Positions 11,636 through 22,440 of a DNA stretch of 64,000 nt are shown here, piece after piece. The notes below the pieces were generated by a model. The model was given only the letters and a program-made list of their open reading frames with translations, ran no database searches and was not told where the DNA came from. This DNA comes from Cloeon dipterum. Its lineage: Eukaryota > Arthropoda > Insecta > Ephemeroptera > Baetidae. Numbering within the stretch: position 1 is the stretch's first letter; each line of letters starts with the position of its first letter. The translations under genes and the position numbers were made by a program. The DNA is taken from positions 3,958,501 to 4,022,500 of the forward strand of contig NC_088787.1 of NCBI RefSeq assembly GCF_949628265.1, written 5' to 3'.

Positions 11636-13980
11636 ATGGCAGAATCAACCTGTATTAATTTGGCGAAAATTACGCAGGCAAGAGCAAATTTAAATGCAGT
11701 GAATCGAATCCGGGCCATTGCCGCTGAATTTGGTGAGAAGCTTCCAGATGATTTCAAACTGAATCATCTCTTTGAATTGCGTACGTATTTTACAGTCATA
11801 ATTTATTTTTGACAGTTTATATTACCTTTTTAAAATATATAAATAAATAACAATTTTTTAATCACTTTCTGTGACGACTTAGCGCCAATGAACCCAAAAT
11901 CGCTCAACCATTAATGCAAAAAAACGAACTATTAACGGTCAGAGGTTCCTGGATTTCCACAACAATTTAATATTTTACATTTTTTTAAAAATTTAATTAT
12001 ATTCCAGCCTTAGAATTGATCAAGAAGATTGTGGTTAAATTGATGGCAATAACAAAGTGTACTTCACTAAGGCGAGAAGAGGAGGACATGAAGGTGTTAA
12101 TGTTCCCTGCCCTTCAACTCTATCTCGCCATGAGACCCAGAAAAGTCAATTTGACGGCTCTTCTATCATTCTGTCCAAAGCGACTCAAATATCAATATTT
12201 CAAAATGGTAATAAAATATGGTAGAAATAACAAGCAATTTTTTAATTTTCTCCTTTGCTGTTATAGTCGGTGGAAAAAATTTCTGAAATGGCTGCTGACA
12301 TTGAGGAACTGTCTCTGGTCCGCACTGAAAAGTATAGCAACAGATTATGTGTTGCCGTTGCCGATGAAGATTTTGATGAACTGTTGCGGGCGTTGGGAAA
12401 ATTAAAACGCCTAAAAGTGCTGAGAATTGGAGAAATTTGCGAAATCAACTTGACTGACTTGATCAAGCTTTGCCAAAATCTTCCCGACCTGGAATATCTT
12501 TATTTTAACATTGGTAAAGACATTGACCAGATTGACTTCAATGAGCTGGACTTTGCTGAAAAGCTGAAGAGCGCAATGCCAAAATTGAAAGTTTTTCTAT
12601 TTGAGTCAACGGGACAGAAGAGTGCCATGAATGCCCTCATCAAGTGCTGCGCTGAGAATCTCCTAAATCTTCGCGTCATCCAAGAGTTTTCAAGCAAATT
12701 CAGCTCCTTTGAAGATTACGAGTCATCAAATGAAATTACTCAAGCTTCGGGAAGCTCAAACCTCAGACACTTGACGGTTAAATATGATTTTGTGGAGAGT
12801 TGTGATCATTTACCAACGGCTTACCCTTTGATCACGCATCTCAAGGTCAGTATAAATTGATTCACACTTTCATATAATATTAGAATATGTATTTAATAAA
12901 AGTAAAATCCAATTTTGATCTTCGCTTGAAAAGAATATTAAATGCACAGAATCCAAGGTTTTTATATCTGAAATCACACTTATATAATGAATATATGTAG
13001 CCTGAAATTTGTGGCGTGCCATCTGTCAAACTTGTAGAATTTTTTTCAGAATGATTGACTGACTTTGTGGAATTTCCAGAACAATTTAAACATTTATGCA
13101 CTTTTTGAGCAGATTTTTTGGAAGCCTAACGCTGACGCTAAAGAAAAGAATTTGACCGCGTTGCTGCAATTGACCCACTTGGAAAGCCTGGATTTCTTAA
13201 ATGTGCCAAAGGATATTTTCCACCTCTTCGTGGAAAAGTTCGGACCAAATCTGCGTGCTATTTACGCTATTAGCTATGATGAGCTGGTTGAGTATAGGGT
13301 ATCAATGGACTATTCGCTCGGCCAATTATCTGCCTTGTGTCCAAAGCTAGAGAGACTGGCACTCAGGGCAAATTTCAAGGTAGATCCGGAGCCGATTGCG
13401 TTTTCCAGCAATCTCAAGGAATTCAGAGTAGAGTTCTGGAGGTAATTTATATCTTTTTAATCAGCTTGAGAAGCGAGAAAGCTAATTTAATTTATTTTGT
13501 TACAGCGACTCTAATGATCACATTTCACTGACTGATATCCTTCGAGCTCCAAATTTGGAAAAGTTAATGTTCGTCGAATGCGAATTCGATTTTGGGGATC
13601 TTAGAAGCGTGAGCACCATGATCAAAGAAAAGGCAATCCTGAGAAAACTGAAAGAACTTCATTTTTACATTTCCTCTACAGTTGAAACTTTTGATGCTTA
13701 TGATTTCAAGGAAACTGCTGCGTTCATTAAATGCGTTGCTGCATCGCTGCCAGACATTAGTGTCATTACGTTGAATATTTATCATGATGGAGCATTCATT
13801 GATTACGCACCGCTGGCAAGGACCTTGAGGAGCGACGAAACGACAAATGACGAAATCGACGGCATCGCCCAGTTTTTTGAAAATGAAAATGTCGATGACG
13901 AATTCATCGAGTTGGTTGTCGACGAAGAGCTGATCGCTATTCTACAAAAATATAGACGCTATAGCTTTTACTCTCCATAA
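11636..13980 (+). CDS. LRR-like protein, paralogue 2
   Basis: Five exons with consistent phases: 11636-11780, 12008-12207, 12267-12845, 13113-13441 and 13506-13980, giving 575 aa. The N-terminal 115 residues are helical and carry the VNLTALLSFCP motif shared with paralogue 1. From about residue 120 come leucine-rich repeats (for example LERLALRANF and LKRLKVLRIGEI), typical of a curved binding surface. The C-terminus is acidic (DGIAQFFENENVDDEF). Its first exon corresponds to exons 1 and 2 of paralogue 1. No signal peptide, transmembrane segment or F-box is evident, so it is probably cytosolic. Exact function not recognised. Confidence 0.78.
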
Positions 13981-14339
13981 AAATTGTTGTGTTTTTATTT
14001 TTGAAAAATTCATCCTGCATTCAAAATTTCTATTCCTTGCAAAGAGTTCGGAAAATTTTGAGCTCAATTCTCAACTTCCTTTCATAGAAACATATATACG
14101 TATTTTGGGGTGTGGAAGATGCCAAAACTACTTTAAGTTAAACGGTTCTCGCTTAATTGTCGTCTCAGGTAAAAAATGATTTTTTATGGGAACAATCTTT
14201 TGGGTGTAGCCGTTCCTTGTTCCCGTCCACCCGAGTCAAAAGTTCATTTGGCACTTAATTGCTATAGAAGACCTTGCGCTCTCGGCCAATCAGGGCGCAG
14301 CGCGGGCTCGCATAGACAGTCTAAGGCGTCTGGAGTAGA

Positions 14340-14470
14340 CATGGTCAAATTTTTTAAGGCATCGCGATATTTTCGATGTCAATGTTTTCAAAAAATATCG
14401 ATAAAGATCGATATTTATCGTGCAAAAAAAATATCGCCGGAAAATATCGTCGATATTTTTTTAAAATTTG
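14340..14470. repeat. Cluster of TATCGAT/ATCGATA motifs
   Basis: Within about 110 bases the words CGATATT, TATCGATA, GATCGATA, TTTATCG, TATCGCC and CGTCGATATT recur on both strands, separated by A-runs. The 8-mer TATCGATA is the core of the DRE element bound by DREF-type factors in Drosophila. Whether that applies here is inference. It could equally be a decayed foldback repeat. Confidence 0.45.
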
Positions 14471-14586
14471 CGAATTCCGTTTAAAACTGCTACCAAGGCC
14501 AAAAAATAACGAAAATCGGCCGCAAAGTTGCTGTGCACGCCCCCAACCACAACGATACTGCGTTAAGGAGCATTATCTATTCACCG

Positions 14587-14800
14587 CAGTTGTATAACTT
14601 TAGTGTTCGAAGCAGCCAACAGATGGCGCAACCACAGACTTTCTTAAAAAAATTTTGTTTTAAGCGGTTTTAAGGCATTTTCGCTGCGATTTCAGACTCG
14701 ATCTAGCTATTTTGCTTTTTTAATTTATTTACTTTCTTTTGACGTGCTGAAAACCAAAATCGGTTCAGCCATTCGCCGTAGAAACATTGGAAAAGATTTT
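14587..14800 (+). mobile_element. Solo arm of the foldback element found at 30.85 kb
   Basis: AGTGTTCGAAGC, CCAACAGATGGCGC, CGCTGCGATTTCAGACTC, GACGTGCTGAAAACC and CGGTTCAGCC all appear in the same order as in the left arm of the full element at 30850-31269. The complementary right arm is absent. After CGCCGTAGAAAC the sequence runs into A/T-rich DNA that resembles the element centre. This is probably a deleted or half copy of a non-autonomous DNA transposon. Confidence 0.7.
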
Positions 14801-14828
14801 TTATTTAAAAAAAAATAGTTTTACAAAT

Positions 14829-14905
14829 TAATCTTGGGCTATAGCAATCAGAATTTGCAAAAACTATATATATATATGTGATTACTATAGCCCAAGATTT
14901 GGTGG
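14829..14905. repeat. Short hairpin with TA-repeat loop
   Basis: ATCTTGGGCTATAGCAATCA on the left is matched by TGATTACTATAGCCCAAGAT on the right, one mismatch over about 20 bp, around a loop with (TA)n. It sits directly next to the solo foldback arm and may be part of the same or a second small element. Confidence 0.65.
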
Positions 14906-15592
14906 AGGCTATATCAGCAAAATTATCTATTTATGATGATTAAAAAACTAGATTTTTGCCATTATTGTAATCGCTAAATGTCTGGTCTCGGGTTTTAAAG
15001 TTCTAACTGCGTCAGAAGAGCAAAACTGCTCACTGTTTTTTCTTCAGCAGACAAATTGATTGATGGATAATGGCATCAGGTCTATAACAATTGAAAGTTC
15101 AAAATATTTTTGGTATAAATTGAAAACAGTAACATAAGTAAATAGTATACTCAATTCATCAGAAAAAATCGTTTTTAAATTTTACAAATTTTATATCCTT
15201 GTCAATTAGAATTTAAACAACTGCACCTACTGTGAAATATATTCTGGAGCTCTATATTGGTAATTATTAGTTCATTTTCATCTTCCATCAAAGCCAACTT
15301 CCTGGAGTGGCCTCCGACGGCACTGGTAGTTATTATTTTGCAAGCTGTGACGTCAGATATAATGGAACGGGTTGGGGGAAGGGTATATCAGCATCAGCAG
15401 CCGCACAAAATTGTAAAATTGTAGTCTTATCAATTTTTCGGCACTTGGATATTCCAGAGGAGAACAATATTTTCATTTGTTATCGCCGCTGAGCTTTCAA
15501 AGTGAAAATATTTTCAATCAATCCTCGTTTAAAAAAATAAAACGAATAGCTTTTATTTCAACATTAAAGTTGATGAAGTAGAGTTATCGACC

Positions 15593-16030
15593 ATGGTTAG
15601 TAAGCACACATTACCCACGGTTATTTCTAATTGACATATTATCTGATGCAAAACAGGGAAGTGCATCAGCGAAGACCGAACCTGATGAACCTTCTGAACA
15701 GCTTGTAGCCACTAAGATCCAGTTTGCTGTGAGTCCGAAAAGCCTTGCGGAAATGGTTAAATCGATGGTATTTTATAGTAATTTTACTCTTTTATGCCAC
15801 AATAATAATTATATATAACTTGCAGGAGGCATTGGAAGGCAAAAAGCCTGGCCAAGGAACCTACAAACACTCTGGCCTTATTTTTGTCCTTGTCTGCGCG
15901 CGTAAGTGAAAACATCGTATAAAAATAAATGTCAATCAGTCGGTTGGTATTTGTTTCAGCTTTCTTTGTGTATGGCAGCGTTCATTTAATTTTACGATGG
16001 ACACTAAGTAATGTAATCTATATTGGCTAA
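15593..16030 (+). CDS. Small single-pass membrane protein, unknown family
   Basis: Four coding exons: 15593-15595 (ATG only), 15657-15767, 15826-15901 and 15960-16030, giving 86 aa with consistent phases and good donors (GTTAGT, GTATT, GTAAGT). The N-terminal half is hydrophilic (SAKTEPDEPSEQ). After KKPGQGTYKHSG comes one hydrophobic segment at about residues 53-77 (LIFVLVCAPFFVYGSVHLIL), and the protein ends shortly after. This suggests a tail-anchored or single-pass protein of an internal membrane. I do not recognise the family. The first exon contributes only the initiator codon. It is followed by the two-finger gene on the same strand. Confidence 0.7.
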
Positions 16031-16584
16031 TTCTCATTGTATAATAAATATGTTATACAAATTTTATAAAGTGTTTCACGTGTAGGAGTTGTGGGCAGTA
16101 AGAGAAACTCATGATTTCACTAGTTAATATAAACTCACTTATTTATTAGCGTAATTTACAGTGTCAAGTTGACGTCCTGATGATTTCATTTAATTGTGTT
16201 TAGTTTGGTAATTAAGATATTGACATGAAATAAAGTTCAGGATATGAGATTAGGTTGATTACAAATAATGAAATAGGCAAATTCACTATTTTGATTGAAA
16301 GTTAATTAATATGAGCAATTCAATTTCTTGATTACGTGTGTAGTACGCAGCGCCACCTGCTTGTGTAGTCACCACACACGTAATAAGTTATGAAGTAAAC
16401 CCCGCGGGAACTGTAAGATGAATTTGTGAATTCTTTAAACTTCTTCGAAGATTATTTCTATGATTTGGTACTCGAACGCCAGAGGGAGGCAATTTCAACC
16501 CCTTCCCCCACCACGTTGTTGACAAGCGAGCTGCCTCACCCTCACAGTGAGATTCATTTCACTTTGAACCTTAGTAGACACAAC
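16031..16584. other. Intergenic and 5' leader of the two-finger gene
   Basis: AT-rich with an AATAAA-type signal near 16044 for the preceding small gene. A short inverted repeat GATTACGTGTGTAGT / CACCACACACGTAATAA occurs at about 16331-16385. An open frame upstream of the ATG at 16585 is in frame from 16426 but begins with GTG, so I treat it as leader. Confidence 0.4.
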
Positions 16585-17967
16585 ATGCAGAATCAGTGTA
16601 TGCATTGCAGACACCCCCTTGCCAGGGGCAGCATCTGCGATAACCCTTTTTGCCTCCGACGCAATGATGAGTAAGTTAACATCTATATTAACCGTGATGT
16701 TTGATTAATTATTCACACAGAGCTGCCACAAGAAATGAGTATGCTGAACGAGAAATGAGACAAGGTAACGCGCAGAGATACGAAATTGTATTGTAGAAGA
16801 TCTGAAATTTTATTTTAATATTAGTTTGGCCTGTATTCCCGCATTTGAGGACCTCCTCCATTTGGCATCCTGAGAAGCCAAACTCTGGAATTAAGTATCT
16901 TGATCCTTATCTCGGTGAGATTTCACGCATTTGCAGCTGATGGAAAATTCTCAGCATTCCATACGTTCCAGACAATCCTCTGCGGCAGGGCTCAAACCCT
17001 ATCAACACGACGAAATTCCGAGAAATCCAACCACTTCAAATGAAGCGGGGTGAGTTTCAAAAATTTCCACGCATCAAAAGCATTGCGCTTGGCAGTGATT
17101 TGGATTTTTGTTACTATTTAGAATAAAAAATGTACAAATCGTCAGGATTCTGGATTGTTTTAAATAATGTATTTGAAAAAGTTTCTTAGCACGCTAATCG
17201 ATTATTGAGATTCGAATTGGGTTAAGTGGATATTTTTTCCGACTAAAATGTCCAGCGTGACGTGCAAACTTTTTTCCCGCCAAAACAATAATCGCGAGAA
17301 GTGCGCAAGCGTCAGAGCTAGTTTGCGCACTTGCAGAGAGACCGCCTGTACGAATGACTTCTTTGGCAGATCCAGTCAGCTCTCACGCATGCGCAATTCA
17401 TATTGTTTTGGCGGGAAAAAAAGTTCGCACGTCGTGCTGGACTTTCTGGTCTGGAAAAATATCCACGTTACCTAATTCGACCCTCAAGAATCGATTGGTG
17501 TGCTCAGAAACTTCGTCAATAAGACTGTCTTTAAAATAATTAACAATATAAGTATTTAGTGAACTTCTTATTGGTCAGCGCAAATATCGATTCCATTTCA
17601 GGGTTCTGATTGGTTTTTGAAATATTTGCGCACAGTGAGGAGGTTAGAAGTTGATTGTCTTGCATTGCTTGATGTAAAGAAAATGCTTTTGGCAGTTAAT
17701 GCTGTTGATGCCGGACCACCCAGAAGCAACGAGGCAGTGCTGAGCATGAGAGTTCTGGAAAAAGGGAAGAAGAGGTGGTATTTCTGTCCGCAGTGCGTAC
17801 TGCACTTCTCGTGTCCACGGCGCCACGTGCAAGCCCACCACGCAAACCTGACCAAATGCCGAGACCCAAATTGCCTCACTTTCCTCGGCCAATTCCAGAT
17901 TCAAGGCCACGTCGACGAAATGCACCCTGACTTCGTAGAGAACTTTTCCCAAATGAGCATTCGCTGA
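16585..17967 (+). CDS. Two-finger C2H2 protein related to the zinc-finger family
   Basis: Five exons by splice sites and phase: 16585-16670, 16721-16764, 16825-16914, 16972-17049 and 17636-17967, about 209 aa. The N-terminus has CMHC and ICDNPFC, a small four-cysteine knuckle whose exon ends in the same phase (GA|) as the ZAD exon 1 of the big family. The C-terminus has CPQCVLHFSCPRRHVQAHH followed by CRDPNCLTFLGQFQIQGHVDEMH. That C-x2-C then C-x4-C pair, with Thr and Phe after the fourth ligand, matches fingers 1 and 2 of the ZAD-C2H2 copies. It may be a remote or truncated relative. The last intron carries a MITE-like insertion. The last acceptor (GCGCACAG|TG) is chosen by phase and is the weakest point. 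Confidence 0.6.
17140..17545. mobile_element. MITE-like element with long terminal inverted repeats
   Basis: The left arm (about 17140-17315) and right arm (about 17380-17545) are inverted copies. For example GTGCAAACTTTTTTCCCGCC on the left pairs with GGCGGGAAAAAAAGTTCGCAC on the right, and GTTTCTTAGCAC..TAATCGATTATTGAG pairs with CTCAAGAATCGATTGGTG. The pairing weakens outwards, so the exact ends and target duplication are not fixed. There is no transposase. It lies wholly inside the last intron of the two-finger gene. Frames across it (such as 17248-17475) are by-products of the palindrome. Confidence 0.75.
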
Positions 17968-19030
17968 AATTTATTATTGCGTCGATTGAAAGAAATAATA
18001 TTTTCCGTATAGTCTGTGGAGAACTTTGACAGAAGGATAATTGTTCATTTGAATACCAAATTAGTATATTTTTTTCGAGTTTCATTAAAGAGGATATAGA
18101 GACTCTATAGATTTCTATGTTATCATTATTATTTCCTGACTCAACGATTTCGGAGGAGAGCATTAAATTTAGGTAATGCATTAAATCAATCAATCTATTT
18201 ACTTTCCTTTAATTTTCTACTGTTTTACATAAAACCAGGAGCAGAGCACTGTGCGGTATCAACTTTTATTACCAAGGTCCAAGGTAACCACCAGTGGGGT
18301 CCAGACTCGTGTGACGCGCGGCGTCCGGTGAAGAATGGCCCGAAAAAACAGTGAAAATGCGCGAAAAGAACCAAGTTTTGGTCAATATTGTGACGTATAA
18401 TTGACATTAATCTTAACTAATTTTGTCTTTTGGATCATAAAAACAAACTCTTGACACTCGTACGGGAATCCAAAGACAGCTTTTTGTTTCCCACATTTCA
18501 GACGCCATCTTGGATCAGCGCAGTGTGAACCAATTTTAACTCACATCTGACCCCCGCTGGGGAACCACATTTTTTAAAAATAAAAAGCCACACCACAACC
18601 ATAGTTACGGTGTTGTTCTAATAATTTAAAAAAAATTCTTTTTTAATATTTTAAACTTTAAAAATGGATTTAAAAGTTGTCTCTTTTTGCTAGGTATAGT
18701 GGCTTTTGATCCGATCAACTATAGGCATTTACCATCTATGATTTATTTGATATGCTTGAAGACTTGGACAATGTAGGAGCGTTCCCGTGCAAATTTAAAT
18801 TTTTTTAATGCAAAATTTATGTTTTTCTTAAGGGGAAATTTAAAAAAAAATTGGTGGCATATATATGAGCTGTTGTTTTATGAAATATAAACATAATGCA
18901 GCAGCATTTTAGCTCATTGAAAAATAAAAAGACCCAGACGCAATAGATTACGCGCGTAAACACCAGGAGTAGCGATAGTGGGAACGCGTCCGCATTTATC
19001 AGTACTTTTTATTGCGCCGTTGTTTGTATT
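17968..19030. other. Intergenic region
   Basis: No gene seen. Minus-strand frames at 17876-18193 and 18225-18407 have no support. A slightly GC-richer patch at about 18235-18320 and 18480-18570 (GACGCCATCTTGGATC..CCCCGCTGGGGAACC, the latter a small palindrome) is unexplained. Confidence 0.4.
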
Positions 19031-19815
19031 CCTTGATCACAGGGAGTAATACTATCAATGAATAGCATTGATGGTAGCTCCTTCCTTATTGACAGCTGCA
19101 CCTATTTTGATAACAGTAAAATTTGCTTGTTCGTCGAATAAAGTGGCCGCTTACGTCATCGTGAGAGATAAAAAAAGTCTTACTCGCCTCACTCACTATA
19201 TACCAGCGCACTGCACGATAATTCTCACTCATAATTTGGGAGTGCTCATCGCAGCATATTCCCCGTCTCAATTTAGCTGGAAACACACAAGGTTAGTGTA
19301 TTTTATGTAATTTATAGAATTAATGAAGAATATTTGCTTTGTATTTTGTTGTGCGATTAAAAGGCGGTCTCAGGCACTTATTTACCTAAAATTCTTTTTG
19401 AATAGGGCAGCTCTTCCTGCCGTCTGAAAAGCACAAGGAAATTTTCCTTACTGTCAAATTTTTCATACATGCAGTAAACGCTATAAAGTTGGGAAATTGA
19501 TTTTTAAGGTTAATTAAATTAATCTTTTTGAATATTTTGGCTTAACCGGAAATTAAACTGTACCTCTGTCCTGATTTCATTGATACACATTGTAGATGTA
19601 AACTGTTGCTAAATTTTATGAACAAAGGACTCACTGCTATTACAGTAAAAATACAAAGCGTTCTTAATCGTTGGCTCCTACTTTAAAAAATTCGTTTTTA
19701 AATATTGCCTGTAAGCGTTAACGCGATGTCGGACACTATAGTTTAGAGAAAGGGGTATAGTGTATTCCTGTCGCTGCACCAAAAAAGTTAAGCGGGCCAT
19801 TCTTCCTGCAATCGT
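19030..19815 (+). pseudogene. Decayed 5' end of an RCC1-BTB gene
   Basis: About 19030-19291 matches the 5' flank and leader of the RCC1-BTB gene at 23.28-23.55 kb: TTGATCACAGGGAGT, ATTGACAGCTGCACCTATTTTGATAACAGTA, ATCGTGAGAGATAAA, and CACACAAGGTTAGT, the same splice donor. About 19700-19800 matches its first coding exon: GCGTTAACGCGATGTCGGACAC then CAGTCGCTGCACC..AAGCGGG. Here the reading frame meets TAG seven codons after the ATG and the donor after ATCGTAAT is lost (GTGACA in place of GTGAGA, with flanking changes). No RCC1 repeats follow. Instead a yellow-like gene begins at 19961. Confidence 0.75.
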
Positions 19816-19960
19816 AATCAGTGACACTTTTGAGGCCATGGATTTTAGCAATTTTTAATGGTTAACGTTTTTCTATCGACCATCATGCATAAATATCGGT
19901 AATAAACCGAGTTAATAAACGGTTTCAAATTTAATTTTGAATGCTTTCAGCTCGAACACA

Positions 19961-22440
19961 ATGGCTGCGTTCTTTTCTGCCTTCTTTTTGCATTTTCTAT
20001 GCCTTGCCCACGCCATCAACTTCACAACCGTCTACGAGTGGGACAAATTCGATTTCGTCTGGCCACCAGGAGCGGACAGTTCAATAAATAGAAAGATTAA
20101 AAAGAAAATGAAATCAGCGAAGATTGAATTTCGATACATGGCTATTTTTGGAGAAAGGCTGTTTCTAAGCTTTACTATTGATTCCGTTTTTGAATTTCCC
20201 GTCTCACTGGTGTGGCTGCCTACGAGCGGCACGTCGACTGGATCTCCGACGCTTGCTCCTTTCCCATCCTGGGATTTACACGTAAGTCTCTAAATCTGAA
20301 TGAAAAAACTTACTTTCAACGATGTTCTATGCAAAATTTTCGTTTAAAAATTTTGAAGCTTCTCGGTTCTTGTTCGCACGAACGGAAATAATAGCTAAAG
20401 ATCATTTAGCACAGAAATCGTTTTTCATTTGAAATTATCAAAAGTAAAAAGCTGAATTAAATTTATCAATACTGCTTCTCGAAATTGTATCAAAATTTCG
20501 AAGATCAGTTAATTATTTTACTTAAAAGGAATTTTTTCTTTCTTGTCAGAAAGAAGACAACTGCGACACTATTCAGATGGCCAGAGGGTTGCAAACGGAC
20601 ACTGATGGTCGCTTGTGGGTGATTGATAACGGCAACGTTTTTTGTCCGAGCAAAATTTGGATATTCAACCTGCTCAACAACGACACAATCGAGCACGTTC
20701 ACCAGTTCCCGGACACAGTCATCTCTGGTTCAAGGTTGCTGGGCGAAGTGGTGCTCGAAAAAACGCCAGACGATTACCGGGCGTACATCACGGACTCTAG
20801 ATCTATGAACATCGTCGTTTACAGCCGAAAATCCGACAAATCCTGGTCCGTTTATATAGGATATACACGTTGGTTTTCCTTGGCCCTCTCTCCTAACAGG
20901 GGAACGAGACAGTTGTACCTTGGAAGATCTGGTTTCGAAGGACTGCATTCAGTGTCTCTGTCTGAGCTGCAGAATGAAGGTGGAACAGCTACTCTGACAA
21001 CAATCGGCAAATGGAGTGGAAGACCTCACAGAATAATAATCGACACTGCCAATATCTTGTATGCCGCCTTTTACGACAAGAATTTCCTCTCCACGTGGAA
21101 TATTTTGGAGCCCTTTAGTAAGAAGCAATTTCATCAGGTAATACATTATCGAAATTTTGATTCTCCCCGATATATGAAACAGGAGTTATAAACATCATAC
21201 GCAAATTGTTATAAAAAAGATATCAAATAAAAAATTCACCCCTTCCTTATAATCCCGACTATATGAATATGGCTAACAATATCAAATCATCACACTCTTT
21301 TAGGTCGGAAGACCCGGAGTCGAATGTCCATTTACTTTTGACTTGGACACAAACGGCACTTTATGGATGACGGAGCGAAACCTATTAGGGAGTGGGAAAG
21401 GGTACAAACTACTCAAGGCTGAAATCGGCGCAAGATCATATTTATTCAGCCCGTCCACAGGTAAATAAAATCCAAGTTCTTTTTTTTTGATGCCAGCAAA
21501 ATACGATAAAACTAAATTTCAATCTTGAAGTTTCTCAACACTCGAACTTAATATGTCCAATTGAACTGTTGTAGTTTCAAGACCTCTTGATGTGACCACA
21601 GAAAAACTGCAGGAAACGACAGCATTGTCCACATCATCCATTCGTAATCAATCTACCACTCCTACCTCTGCAACAACTAGAGAAATGAAGTCTACTTGGA
21701 GTCCAGTTTATGAATCTGAGGACACAGAGTCAAATTCTTCGGAAGACCCAACACCGCCCACAGAGTCAAATCTCTCTCCCGTTCCTGATCCTTTCGCAGT
21801 CTCGACTACGCCTCAAGCACAAATGACCACGTCTTCGCAGATTCCTGTTTCTAACAAGGCCACGATGAGAATTCCTACAAACGACCCACCTCTGCAGATT
21901 TTTACCACAGCGTCTACCCAGCATTCGTCTTCCCTTCCCCTCCCAACCTTGTCTACAACTTATTACGAGAGTGAGGAGATTTTAGAAGTCGAGAAAAGCA
22001 TGCAAACACCAACAAGAAAGACTGGAGCTCCCCGACCGTCTCTGGAATCAAACGAAACAGGCGATGGTCTTGCAAATGATTACCGCGAAAGTACGTCTTT
22101 GAAAATAATTCTGATTTTGATGCTCGTGCTTTTCTTGGTCTTGTGCGGCACTGTCATTGTGTGGCTGACCCTGAGGATGAGAAGAAAGAAAACCTCTTTG
22201 GGTCAGAACACAGTGGACAATCGTGTGGAAATGTCCGTTTTCCTGGACGACCCAGTCGACGACAACGTTGGGCCCGAAAATTCAAACACTGTGCCGTCAG
22301 AAGAGGACAGACCTGAGAATCCTGAAGGTCACCCTGAGCCTTTGATCTCGGCTCACTACGAGGAATCTATGCGTCCTGGAAACACCAACGTGGGCAAGCC
22401 ATCGGAACCGGACTATGACGAAGTTTGTTCTACAGAATAG
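19961..22440 (+). CDS. Yellow/MRJP-family protein, membrane-anchored, paralogue 1
   Basis: Four coding exons: 19961-20281, 20550-21137, 21304-21460 and 21575-22440, giving 643 aa. A CAG acceptor at 19949-19950 implies an upstream non-coding exon. Residues 1-18 are a hydrophobic signal peptide (FFSAFFLHFLCLAHA). Residues about 20-360 form the MRJP/yellow beta-propeller region, with FTTVYEWDKFDF, ARGLQTDTDGRLWVIDNG and SPYxFDLDTNGTLW-like landmarks. Exon 4 adds a Ser/Thr/Pro-rich stalk of about 165 residues, likely O-glycosylated. A transmembrane segment at about 530-552 (ILILMLVLFLVLCGTVIVW) and a 90-residue acidic cytoplasmic tail follow. Most yellow proteins are secreted, so the stalk and anchor are unusual. 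Function otherwise unknown; yellow proteins act in cuticle pigmentation and related processes. Confidence 0.85.

Larger units (their letters stand above)
13981..15592. other. Intergenic region rich in repeats
   Basis: It contains a TATCGAT-rich block at 14340-14470, a solo foldback-element arm at about 14587-14800 and a hairpin at 14829-14905 (each listed). The remainder, 14906-15592, is AT-rich. The + frame at 15307-15492 (61 codons) has no ATG-supported start, no splice support and no family resemblance, so I do not call it. Confidence 0.45.

Noticed and set aside
15307..15492. 61-codon + frame just before the small membrane gene
   Set aside because: It begins with a non-ATG codon, no exon joins it and composition is unremarkable.
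17248..17475. Cys/Arg-rich + frame that looks like a small peptide
   Set aside because: It runs across both arms of the MITE, so its content reflects the inverted repeat, not a protein.
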